From a virus: a stretch of DNA of 35,857 bases. The stretch spans positions 1-35,857 of IMG/VR virus record IMGVR_UViG_3300010151_000053; one strand, written 5' to 3'. This document shows, in pieces, positions 12,497-19,449 of the stretch; the first letter of the stretch is position 1; every line of letters begins with the position of its first letter. Both the position numbers and the translations under genes were made by a program. The notes beneath the pieces were generated by a model. That model did not search any database and was not told where the DNA came from. It saw only the letters and a program-made list of their open reading frames with translations.

Positions 12497-13651
12497 ATGG
12501 TGACAATTGATAACACAAATGGGGAGCACAATTGGCTCTCATCTCTGGGGGCCAAACTCAAAGAGATGGGTTACGAGCTTGATGATGCTTCCATAGCGGA
12601 TGCATTGAAGGAGAAGGGATATGAGTATCCGATCCCTGAGCTACGTGAGGTTCCCGAGCGCGAAGAGGTTGCGCCAGGTAAGGAGCTAGCCAAAACCACG
12701 TGCATGAATGCCGCCAGAATTATGGGTGGCGACTTCAATGTGGATTATGCGCCAGCAGGATTCACGGTTAGGGGCACGGACAGGCTTGTTGTTCCTCGTT
12801 ACACGAGGGGCGAAAAATCAGGTAAGCCGACGTTCCAATTCATTTACCGAACGGACACCGAAGATACGTTAGGTGTTGTTTCGGGGGCTTATCCTGCACG
12901 TGATGGTTACAACCACATCTATCAGACGATGGAGCTTATGTTCCCTGAAACTTGTACTGGTATCAGTCTGTTCGGGGCAGGTGAGCGTGCGGTTATAGCT
13001 CAAGAGTTGGATGATCCCATCGATTTGGGTGGGGGCGATCTTATTCAGCCTTACTTGTACACTCGTATGTCTTTGAATAGGCAATGGGCGACCCAATGTA
13101 TACCTAAGCTTTCTCGTCTTTCGTGCGAAAATGCTTTAGGTAGCTCTGGTGCGATCATCAGCGTTAAGGCAACCAAGAATCACGACACACGCTTAACTCT
13201 GCAAGCAGAGATTATGCGTGAGAGTATGAACCAAGCGCAAGCTATGCAGCGCATGGCTTTCGTGATGAAGGACCAATCGTTCACTGAATTTGCATTTAAC
13301 GAAATGGTAAACGAGTTGATCCCTGTGCCCGAATCCGACCATCAAGCTTCGCATACTCGCAGAGCAAATAAGATTGCGGCTTGCAAGCAAGCATGGCATC
13401 AAGAGATGGAACGCTCTACGGATTCATCCAATATGTGGATCGCGTACAATGCGGTTCAAGGTGCAGAGCAACACGTGATTAACTCGCCCAATACCCTGAT
13501 AGATGAGAACGGTCAAAAGTACCGTGACCAGTCTGAGGGGTTATCCAAAGCTCTTGCTGGCAAAACGCCTCTTGCGGATGAATGCGAGAATCACTTAATC
13601 AAACTACTCGGCGGTCCTGATCGCTATACTGAACTCGCAGCAGCGGTTTAG
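12497..13651 (+). CDS. DUF932 / phage-plasmid-like protein (TIGR03299 type)
   Basis: A 384-aa protein with GGAGG nine bases before its ATG. The central part (RLVVPRYTRGEKSGKPTFQF; TLGVVSGAYPARDGYNHIYQTME; GAGERAVIAQELDDPIDLGG) matches the layout of the DUF932 family, widespread in phages and plasmids and of unproven function, possibly linked to DNA metabolism or recombination. The C-terminal third is helical with a conserved-looking HTRRANKIAACKQAW segment. It has its own leader hairpin and downstream hairpin, so it is probably a separate, well expressed unit. Confidence 0.75.
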   Translation: MVTIDNTNGEHNWLSSLGAKLKEMGYELDDASIADALKEKGYEYPIPELREVPEREEVAPGKELAKTTCMNAARIMGGDFNVDYAPAGFTVRGTDRLVVPRYTRGEKSGKPTFQFIYRTDTEDTLGVVSGAYPARDGYNHIYQTMELMFPETCTGISLFGAGERAVIAQELDDPIDLGGGDLIQPYLYTRMSLNRQWATQCIPKLSRLSCENALGSSGAIISVKATKNHDTRLTLQAEIMRESMNQAQAMQRMAFVMKDQSFTEFAFNEMVNELIPVPESDHQASHTRRANKIAACKQAWHQEMERSTDSSNMWIAYNAVQGAEQHVINSPNTLIDENGQKYRDQSEGLSKALAGKTPLADECENHLIKLLGGPDRYTELAAAV

Positions 13652-13701
13652 TAGGTCGTGTACCGCCTGAGTGTACCTCCCACGTTTGGGCGGTATGCAA
13701 T

Positions 13702-13739
13702 GGGGGTGGGGAGGTTTTCCTTTCTCCCTCCTCACCCCC
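13702..13739 (+). terminator. Hairpin after the DUF932 gene
   Basis: GGGGGTGGGGAGG pairs with CCTCCTCACCCCC (13 bp including one G/T wobble), loop of 12 pyrimidines. It starts about 50 bases after the stop and ends 20 bases before the next small gene. The loop, not the 3' side, is T-rich. Confidence 0.55.
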
Positions 13740-13758
13740 TCCCCCATAGGGAGGGTTT

Positions 13759-13935
13759 ATGAAGAAAGATTCATACGGTATTCAGTGGGGGGCCGAGGAC
13801 TTCGAAAGACACGGCTTCATCGCTACTTATGCTCTGGGAGGTTGCAGGTGCGACAAATGCATCGAACGTTGGGAACGTTGGAATCCCTCAAGGCCAGAGA
13901 TTTACCAAGTTAGACGTAAAGTAATGAAAATGTAA
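13759..13935 (+). CDS. 58-aa GCRC-x2-C mini-protein
   Basis: A short frame with GGGAGG six bases before its ATG. The centre reads HGFIATYALGGCRCDKCIERWERW, carrying G-C-x-C-x2-C preceded by a His. This is the pattern of a mini-protein family common in actinophages (usually HG...GCRC..C). The gene at 19252 carries the same motif, so the two are probably distant paralogues. One structural zinc is likely. The function is unknown; the basic C-terminus (VRRKVMKM) suggests nucleic-acid contact. Confidence 0.65.
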   Translation: MKKDSYGIQWGAEDFERHGFIATYALGGCRCDKCIERWERWNPSRPEIYQVRRKVMKM

Positions 13936-13960
13936 CATTTAGCAGGAGGAATCTTGTTGA

Positions 13961-13967
13961 TGGGACA
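13961..13967 (+). promoter_or_regulatory. TGGGACA motif upstream of replication cassette
   Basis: TGGGACACTAAACTC on the plus strand, just before the second copy of the conserved hairpin element, 71 bases before the ATG of the first replication gene. With three minus-strand copies it makes four exact copies in leader regions. Candidate promoter element. Confidence 0.35.
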
Positions 13968-13979
13968 CTAAACTCAAAT

Positions 13980-14025
13980 GGTACCTAGAACACAACGACC
14001 ACAGAAAGTGGTCGTTGGTACTAAG
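13980..14025 (+). promoter_or_regulatory. Conserved hairpin element, copy 2
   Basis: GGTACCTAGAAC, then a 10-bp perfect stem (CAACGACCAC with GTGGTCGTTG, loop AGAAA), then GGTACTAAG. The flanks match copy 1 at 7465, but the stem sequence is wholly different while pairing is kept, which is what covariation looks like. The element ends only a few bases before the AGGGGG ribosome site of the RecB-like gene, so control of its translation or transcription is likely. Confidence 0.55.
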
Positions 14026-14038
14026 TACAGGGGGCTAT

Positions 14039-14827
14039 ATGAAATACTCACTCCATAGAACAGGGGATGGACGCTGGGCACACACTTGGGTGCGTCAATC
14101 CGCTATCAAAACAGCAGACATGTGCCTAGAACGTCTGCGTACAGACATATACAACTTGACGGATCGACAGGAAACGGATGCGACAGCATTCGGTACAGCT
14201 TGTCACGCAGTTGCCGAAGATGCCTTAAACGCGAAGATGAACGGGGCCGATGAACCCCTGTCTGCGCTACAAGGGGCATTCGAATACTATTGGGAACAGG
14301 CCGAACCAACCGTAGACCAGTGGCACAAATATTCGCCATCGGACATGGTGCCTATGGGTCACGAACGCCTCGCTATGTGGCACGAAGAGGTTTACCCAAA
14401 CGTGAACCCCATAGCGGTTGAAGAAGATTACAACAAGGTGCTTTTCGAGGATCACGAACGCATCGTTCACATGAGAGGGACGATAGATCTAGTTGAAAAT
14501 GATTGCCTGTGGGATTGGAAGTTTCCCTCACGGGATTACTCAAGAAACAAATGGGAATACGAACGTTGGGATGTGCAATCAATCGCATATTGCTGGGCGA
14601 GAGGTATACCGAATTTCCGATTCGGGATTGTCCACCCTAAAGGTGTTTCTTATATCGATTTAGAACGCGACGAAAGCCACACACAATGGCTTCGCGAAAA
14701 GGTCTTGGCACTCTGCCAATTCGTTGAGAAATCACAAGCGGGAGGCCCGTGGCCTCTCGGTGACAACGGTTGGTGGTGTTCTGAGAAATGGTGCCCAAAT
14801 TGGGCACGGTGCAAAGGAGCTACATAG
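14039..14827 (+). CDS. RecB/Cas4-like PD-(D/E)XK nuclease with Fe-S-type cysteines
   Basis: A 262-aa protein; ATG 14039 is fixed by AGGGGG just upstream. Motifs of the RecB/Cas4 nuclease group are all present: an N-terminal helix with FGTACHAVAEDAL, D150 in GTIDLVEN, D159 and K161 in LWDWKF, and a QSIAYCW helix. C29 together with C247, C252 and C258 gives the one-plus-three cysteine arrangement that holds a 4Fe-4S cluster in AddB and Cas4. It likely acts as an exonuclease producing single strands for recombination-dependent replication, as the first gene of the replication cassette. Confidence 0.85.
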   Translation: MKYSLHRTGDGRWAHTWVRQSAIKTADMCLERLRTDIYNLTDRQETDATAFGTACHAVAEDALNAKMNGADEPLSALQGAFEYYWEQAEPTVDQWHKYSPSDMVPMGHERLAMWHEEVYPNVNPIAVEEDYNKVLFEDHERIVHMRGTIDLVENDCLWDWKFPSRDYSRNKWEYERWDVQSIAYCWARGIPNFRFGIVHPKGVSYIDLERDESHTQWLREKVLALCQFVEKSQAGGPWPLGDNGWWCSEKWCPNWARCKGAT

Positions 14828-14837
14828 GAGGTAGCCA

Positions 14838-15539
14838 ATGGCTTTTAAGCCAGAAGAACGAGCTTCAATAGAGGCTCAAGTTATATTGAAAGGCGCTGTT
14901 GAAATAACGTCAGCGCAAATATCATCGGGTAGCGTTGATCCGAACGAGGATATTTACGACACTCTTGACCTTACGGCCAAGGTGCTTGTGAACATCCTTA
15001 CGGACACGAAGAAAGGCTTGGGAGTTGCCGTTGAAACGGTAGCGGCGGAAACAATTGCCGCAGTATTCCCTGGCGCGACTACTGAACCCGTTGCGAACAC
15101 TCAAGCCGCTTCGTTTAAAGGCGGCAAGAGCAGCTACATAGACGACAGCGAATATGCGCTCGTGCACAAGCTTTGGCTTGCTGAACGAGCAACTGGTGTT
15201 GACTATGGGTCCAAGGACTCCATGTTCATGGACAACCAAGCTATACGCAAACTCTTCCAAGGCGGTAAACGAGAGTTTCCCGAAGATTACTGGGCAGAGA
15301 AAATGCGTGGACAGACAATCCCCATAACCAAGAATGGGAAATGCGCCCTTGGTGACTTCAAAATCAAGAAGGGTGTAAGCGTTGACGCTGACGGCAATGC
15401 GTTCCTGGCTCAAGGAGAGGGAAACCATCCCCTTGCAGGCATGAGCGGCTATTTTGGCGGACTCGTCAACAACTCCCCGTTTAACTGGGGCGAGCGACCC
15501 GATCCTTTGGATCCCCAGAACTGGTTAGCGGGGGTTTAA
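14838..15539 (+). CDS. Unrecognised replication-cassette protein
   Basis: A 233-aa protein between the RecB-like nuclease and the helicase. AGGAGG lies seven bases before its ATG, and its stop (TAA) abuts the helicase ATG. The N-terminal 85 residues are helical and Ala/Val/Thr rich. The middle has an aromatic/basic part (YALVHKLWLAERATGVDYGSKDSMF; REFPEDYWAEKMRG), and the C-terminus is a Gly/Asn/Pro-rich tail ending in DPLDPQNWLAGV. Context suggests a single-strand-binding protein, recombination mediator or helicase loader, but I see no OB-fold signature and do not assign one. Confidence 0.65.
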   Translation: MAFKPEERASIEAQVILKGAVEITSAQISSGSVDPNEDIYDTLDLTAKVLVNILTDTKKGLGVAVETVAAETIAAVFPGATTEPVANTQAASFKGGKSSYIDDSEYALVHKLWLAERATGVDYGSKDSMFMDNQAIRKLFQGGKREFPEDYWAEKMRGQTIPITKNGKCALGDFKIKKGVSVDADGNAFLAQGEGNHPLAGMSGYFGGLVNNSPFNWGERPDPLDPQNWLAGV

Positions 15540-16523
15540 ATGGTTGAGCGCATCAGTGTTGAAGATGCGCTTCGATTGGTGGGTCAGAAGGCGGAAGTTT
15601 CCGCCTCTGACCCCAAGGTCGAAGTGGAGGGAGTTTCTACCAACGACATCAAGCGACTGTTTACACCAAAAACAGAGCAGATGCAGAGGATGCGAAGCGA
15701 CCTGAAAGCTGGAGGCGAATGGCAATTTGGTATTCGCGCTTTTGATGATGTGACACTTGGAGGTGCCAGACCAGGCAATTTGCTGACGCTCATAGGTAAA
15801 ACCCACACAGGGAAATCCCTGTTAGCGATGAACATGGTTGCGAGGAATCGCAAACATCGGACGCTATGGGTATCACCTGACGAAACAGAATCCATGTTTT
15901 GGGGGCGTTACGCAGCTATACGCTTGGAAGTAGGGCAGAAAGAATGGATCAGTCGCCTGATCCGTGAAGATCCCGTAGCATGGGAACGTACAAGTGAAAT
16001 CATTGCAGAAGAAAGCAATTTACATTTTGAATCCACTGGTATGTCCGTGGATGATCTGGATAAGGCTTTACGCATAGCCACGACACAACTTTGGGATGGG
16101 CAGCGTCCAGAAGTACTTATCTACGATTATCTTGAACTCATTCGAGGAGGAGGCGCTGGCGATGCAGCTAGCGTCCAATCCAAGATTGAATCCTTTAAAC
16201 AGCTTGTGTCTGACTGGCGCATAATAGGCATAGTCATTCACCAATCTGGCAGAGGAGCAGGTAGCCGCGGACAAGCAGGAGGCATCGATTCAGGCAGATT
16301 TGCCTCCACAAGTGAAAGCCACTTCGTTATAGAAACGTGGAGGCGATGGGATGACACCAGTCTTGACGAGGACACCCGTCGCTACTACGAGAACGAAGTT
16401 AGCGTAGGCTTGTGGAAGAACAAGGCAGGCGAAGGAGAGAAAGCTGAAGTAAATCTCACGATTGACGGAAGCGGACGCCTCTTAGAACCTGGCGTGACAT
16501 GGGAGCAGATGAGCCTTGAGTGA
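15540..16523 (+). CDS. DnaB/RecA-like replicative helicase
   Basis: A 327-aa RecA-fold ATPase. Walker A is GKTHTGKS at 86-93, preceded by GGARPGNLLTLI. Walker B is VLIYDY at 192-197, with D196. An IVIHQSGRG sensor stretch follows at 231-239. A basic finger/loop region follows with Gly and Ser (GSRGQAGGIDSGR). The N-terminal 60 residues are short and charged, with no room for a full DnaB N-domain, as in many phage helicases. It would unwind the fork together with the primase encoded next, whose start overlaps its last codons. A RAD51-like recombinase is the alternative. Confidence 0.8.
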   Translation: MVERISVEDALRLVGQKAEVSASDPKVEVEGVSTNDIKRLFTPKTEQMQRMRSDLKAGGEWQFGIRAFDDVTLGGARPGNLLTLIGKTHTGKSLLAMNMVARNRKHRTLWVSPDETESMFWGRYAAIRLEVGQKEWISRLIREDPVAWERTSEIIAEESNLHFESTGMSVDDLDKALRIATTQLWDGQRPEVLIYDYLELIRGGGAGDAASVQSKIESFKQLVSDWRIIGIVIHQSGRGAGSRGQAGGIDSGRFASTSESHFVIETWRRWDDTSLDEDTRRYYENEVSVGLWKNKAGEGEKAEVNLTIDGSGRLLEPGVTWEQMSLE

Positions 16524-17529
16524 AGCATTTTTACACTTATTTGAAGGTTTCCCTTATGCCTATGGTACGGATGCTGGCGGATGCGCTTGGGTGTCGGTTA
16601 ATTCAGACACCATTGAAGCTCACATAAACGGGAAAGCCATGATCGGCATTTACCCAATGGTTTATGATCCCGATAAAGAAAATCATGGACCCGCTGGGTT
16701 TGTGACGGGCAGCGACAACCGTCCTGTTTATCCAGACATGAAGCCATCCCTATGGAAATGCAAATGGGGCGCAATCGACATAGACGAAGGAGATAATTCT
16801 CGGATCTATGCCGAAAACGTTGTGACCGTATTGCAGGCTCTGGATATTGTTGGCTGGATAGAAATGTCCAGAAGTAAAGGATGCCACGTGTGGGTATTCG
16901 CCCAAGAATGGACCGAAGCACCCACAATGCGAAGAGCGTTGTTGGCAGCTTTGCAACTTTCCGAAGCCGAATATGACGCCGTGTACCCTAAGCAAGACCA
17001 ACTGGAAGGCCCACCTGGGAACTACATGCGAGTTCCGTATGGTGGAAAACGTCCAGAGGGTCGGCAGGAAGTGCTCGATCCCAACGGGTATCCAATGGAA
17101 TTGTACGATTTTCTGCTGGAAGCATCGCAATCCAGGGTTCCACTGTCAGCGCTAGAAGTAGCAGCAGGTTTATGGAAGCCACCTGTAGAGAATTTGCCTC
17201 CCGAAAGAACTTATAGCCGAACGCCACTCATGCAAATGGACGGTACTCGGTTGCGAGGGATTGCTCGGAGAATGTGGGAAGATGGACCCCATCCTTTCTA
17301 CAGTCAATCGGGTGCAGGTAAGGGCAGGCATGGTTTTCTCAATAGGTTCGCTCGTGCCATGTGGGAAGCAGGGTATGCTCAGTCTGACATTGTGGCATGG
17401 ACGACTAAACTAGATTCCCAGTTGGGAAGCTGGTGGTCAGAAGGGCCGAAGTTCCAAGGAAGGCCAGATGCCCAAAGGCAAATCGAAAACGTTGTGTCCA
17501 AAGCCCGTGAAACCGCATCCATTAGATGA
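16516..17529 (+). CDS. Archaeo-eukaryotic-type (AEP) primase
   Basis: A 337-aa protein overlapping the helicase end by eight bases; the first codon appears to be TTG, since no ATG or GTG fits nearby. It has the AEP hallmarks: the metal-binding D88-x-D90 in WGAIDIDEGD, the SRSKGCHVW motif with H124, and a downstream PKQDQLEGPPGNYMRVPYG block as in TOTE-type primase domains. The C-terminal third is helical, with GKGRHGFLNRFARAMWEAGY resembling primase C-terminal domains. It makes primers at the fork. No DNA polymerase is present in the window, so polymerisation relies on a gene outside it or on the host. Confidence 0.85.
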   Translation: MSEAFLHLFEGFPYAYGTDAGGCAWVSVNSDTIEAHINGKAMIGIYPMVYDPDKENHGPAGFVTGSDNRPVYPDMKPSLWKCKWGAIDIDEGDNSRIYAENVVTVLQALDIVGWIEMSRSKGCHVWVFAQEWTEAPTMRRALLAALQLSEAEYDAVYPKQDQLEGPPGNYMRVPYGGKRPEGRQEVLDPNGYPMELYDFLLEASQSRVPLSALEVAAGLWKPPVENLPPERTYSRTPLMQMDGTRLRGIARRMWEDGPHPFYSQSGAGKGRHGFLNRFARAMWEAGYAQSDIVAWTTKLDSQLGSWWSEGPKFQGRPDAQRQIENVVSKARETASIR

Positions 17530-17536
17530 GCCATTG

Positions 17537-17896
17537 ATGGATGACTTTACGTTTGTTGTGCATGGTCGCCCCGTACCTAAGGGGCGGCCACGCATGACGC
17601 GTAGGGGTCGCGTTTACACGCCTAAAGAAAGCATTGAGGCAGAAGAACACATAGCCGAAACTATTAACGACATACTCGCAGTAGAGGATGTTTCCGCTTT
17701 TGATGGTCCCGTTAGTGTGACCATGATCTTTGGGAAAGAATCCACAACTGTGACTATCAAGGATTTAGGGGAAATCTCTAGTCCACTTAGGGGCGATATA
17801 GATAACTATATTAAATTGCTTTTAGATGGCATACAGCGTTCACCCTTGATCCATAACGATAGGCAGGTCCACCACGTAGATGCGGTGAAAGTATGA
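17537..17896 (+). CDS. RusA-like Holliday junction resolvase
   Basis: A 119-aa protein from ATG 17537. It opens VVHGRPVPKGRPRMTRRGRVYTP, the typical RusA N-terminus, and ends GDIDNYIKLLLDGI with LIHNDRQVHHVDA. The acidic residues D87, D89 and D108 with K93 match the RusA active-site pattern. It would resolve four-way junctions formed in replication and recombination before packaging. The frame is open back to ATG 17468, but that would overlap the primase by 62 bases and add a non-conserved basic tail. Both starts have weak ribosome sites, so the start is uncertain. The next gene begins inside its stop (ATGA). Confidence 0.85.
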   Translation: MDDFTFVVHGRPVPKGRPRMTRRGRVYTPKESIEAEEHIAETINDILAVEDVSAFDGPVSVTMIFGKESTTVTIKDLGEISSPLRGDIDNYIKLLLDGIQRSPLIHNDRQVHHVDAVKV

Positions 17897-18339
17897 GCTT
17901 TGCAGATAAACCATTTGGTGTGCGCATACAGACAATGGGCGATATCGCTGAACGACGATTCGAGGAAGAATCTCCTGTGAAGTGGGTCCGATACGGTCTG
18001 TGTCGTCCGCCCATCAATATGTCAGCCTTGCCTGCGCAACTTCGCTACACACCTGACTACCTAACAGCGCAGGGATTAGTGGAAGTGCAAGGGTTAGGCA
18101 GAGATCAAATATTAAAAGTTAAACACGAAAAACTTGAAGCGCTCAAATGGTGGGAAAAAGTACACCCCGTTTACTTATTTGTGTACGATTCCCACAAAGA
18201 CCGCTCATCCATGCTTACCCTTTCGGAAGTCCGAAAGAAATGTAAATTATCTGAAACGGACGAGTTTCCCGAAGGAAAAGCATATTACGCAATAAAATCC
18301 TCCCTATTATGGGAAGATGTCGAAGAGAGTATTTCCTAA
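17893..18339 (+). CDS. PD-(D/E)XK nuclease-like protein
   Basis: A 148-aa protein coupled to the RusA gene by ATGA. GDIAERRFEEES (16-27) gives an N-terminal acidic helix, YTPDYL places D55 on a hairpin, and VEVQG places E64 and Q66, with lysines at 75 and 77. This D...E-x-Q layout resembles the PD-(D/E)XK nuclease fold with a Gln replacing the usual Lys, a variant known in the superfamily. A VRR-NUC-like or resolvase-like role in DNA repair is plausible. Confidence in activity is moderate because of the substituted residue. Confidence 0.6.
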   Translation: MSFADKPFGVRIQTMGDIAERRFEEESPVKWVRYGLCRPPINMSALPAQLRYTPDYLTAQGLVEVQGLGRDQILKVKHEKLEALKWWEKVHPVYLFVYDSHKDRSSMLTLSEVRKKCKLSETDEFPEGKAYYAIKSSLLWEDVEESIS

Positions 18340-18715
18340 AGACACGCAAGAATCTGGGTGGCTGTTCGACTTAGCGAACAGGAGACACCCTAAAGTGCCT
18401 TCAACGGAAATACAGGCAGTAATGGAAGCCTTACCACACACGGAACCGCTAAGACCTTTCCGATATACTGCCAAATTCGAAGCCCCAATCAAAGAAGCGC
18501 TTGCAGCGCTCGAAGATTGGGAACTCGAAATAGTTATGTTGCTAGCTTTCGAACAACTGAGCTTAAGAGTTGCTGGGCGCATATTGGGAATACCCAAGAC
18601 AACTCTTGCTCGGAAACGAGACACAATATACAAAAAGCTAAGAAAAGAATTAAACACAAACGAGGAAATACGGGAGCATTTACTCAATGGAACTAGACGG
18701 AATAATTCAACCTGA
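18317..18715 (+). CDS. Sigma-factor region-4-like HTH protein
   Basis: A 132-aa protein overlapping the previous gene by 23 bases. Residues 64-112 (ALEDWELEIVMLLAFEQLSLRVAGRILGIPKTTLARKRDTIYKKLRKEL) read as a region-4 helix-turn-helix: the L-x(2)-hydrophobic entry, the LSLRVAGRILGIPKTTL turn-helix pair, and a basic recognition helix. The N-terminal half has no clear region 2, so it is either a minimal sigma-like activator or a general HTH regulator. It could direct transcription from phage-specific promoters such as the TGGGACA sites. The start at ATG 18317 has only a weak GGGAAG site. Confidence 0.7.
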   Translation: MSKRVFPKDTQESGWLFDLANRRHPKVPSTEIQAVMEALPHTEPLRPFRYTAKFEAPIKEALAALEDWELEIVMLLAFEQLSLRVAGRILGIPKTTLARKRDTIYKKLRKELNTNEEIREHLLNGTRRNNST

Positions 18716-19268
18716 CACATGGGACGAAGCAATAGAACTTTGCGGGAGCCGTGTGATTCAGTACATAAAAGACGGGGTTCAGCACCCTTCCAATAAAGGA
18801 GGTGCGGCCCTAAGTTTGATTCGGGGGGAGTTCGATGACTGTATGTCAAATGCATACGGAAACGAGATCTCCTACCCAAGTACAGAAATGTTTGATTGGT
18901 GGACTGGATTCACCATCATGTGCGTTCAGGCAGCAGACTGGCTACTCAAAGGCTACGAAGAATTTGATATTCAGAGATCCGTAGACGTTGTGGGCCAATA
19001 CAAATACGTTACTGGGGCAAGTCACGTTTCGAGGCTTGGTCACGATGGCGTACTAGTGCACGTTGACTATCAAATAGAAAGCCTTGAAGGAGTGGCACTT
19101 GCTTCCAGTGAATTTTCTGGAGGACAAGACTTAACTCCTGGGCAGATATACGCGTGGACCCAAAATGAATCCATAGAGCTTGTAAGATGGGCGCTGACGG
19201 GGATGATGGTTAGTTGGGGATGCTGGGACTTACCTTTAAGGGAGGTAGACGATGAAGAAATCGTGTAA
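18687..19268 (+). CDS. Hypothetical protein
   Basis: A 193-aa soluble protein overlapping the end of the sigma-like gene by 29 bases and the start of the next gene by 17 bases; GGGAG lies about ten bases before its ATG. It is rich in Trp, Gly, Asp and Glu, with helical stretches (DTWDEAIELCGSRVIQYIKDG; EMFDWWTGFTIMCVQAADWLLKGYEEF) and a beta-rich middle (HDGVLVHVDYQIESLEGVALAS). No catalytic motif recognised. It is embedded between DNA-metabolism genes, so a role in that pathway is likely but not shown. Confidence 0.65.
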   Translation: MELDGIIQPDTWDEAIELCGSRVIQYIKDGVQHPSNKGGAALSLIRGEFDDCMSNAYGNEISYPSTEMFDWWTGFTIMCVQAADWLLKGYEEFDIQRSVDVVGQYKYVTGASHVSRLGHDGVLVHVDYQIESLEGVALASSEFSGGQDLTPGQIYAWTQNESIELVRWALTGMMVSWGCWDLPLREVDDEEIV

Positions 19269-19449
19269 CGGAAAACCGTCTGCGAGTAATTACGGAAACG
19301 GATGTAGATGCGCCGACTGCCGAGAGGCGTGGCGCATCCACTCTGAAGAAGATCGGGTTTCTAAACGGAAATCCACTGGCAGCAGGGATAAGCCTTTAGT
19401 TTTCAGTGACGCATTCACACGCGAGGAGATCCTGAGGGCAAGGGGATGA
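19252..19449 (+). CDS. 65-aa GCRC-x2-C mini-protein
   Basis: A small basic protein with AAGGGAGG before its ATG. It reads NYGNGCRCADCREAWRIH, the G-C-x-C-x2-C-R motif of common actinophage mini-proteins, followed by a basic linker and an end (DAFTREEILRARG) that looks like an amphipathic helix. It shares its Cys motif with the 13759 gene. The stop overlaps the endonuclease VII start (ATGA). Probable one-zinc nucleic-acid-binding protein; role unknown. Confidence 0.7.
   Translation: MKKSCNGKPSASNYGNGCRCADCREAWRIHSEEDRVSKRKSTGSRDKPLVFSDAFTREEILRARG

Noticed and set aside
18307-18879. 190-aa minus-strand frame under the sigma-like gene
   Set aside because: It is antisense to two well supported, tightly packed plus-strand genes and reads as low-information Ser/Leu/Arg sequence.
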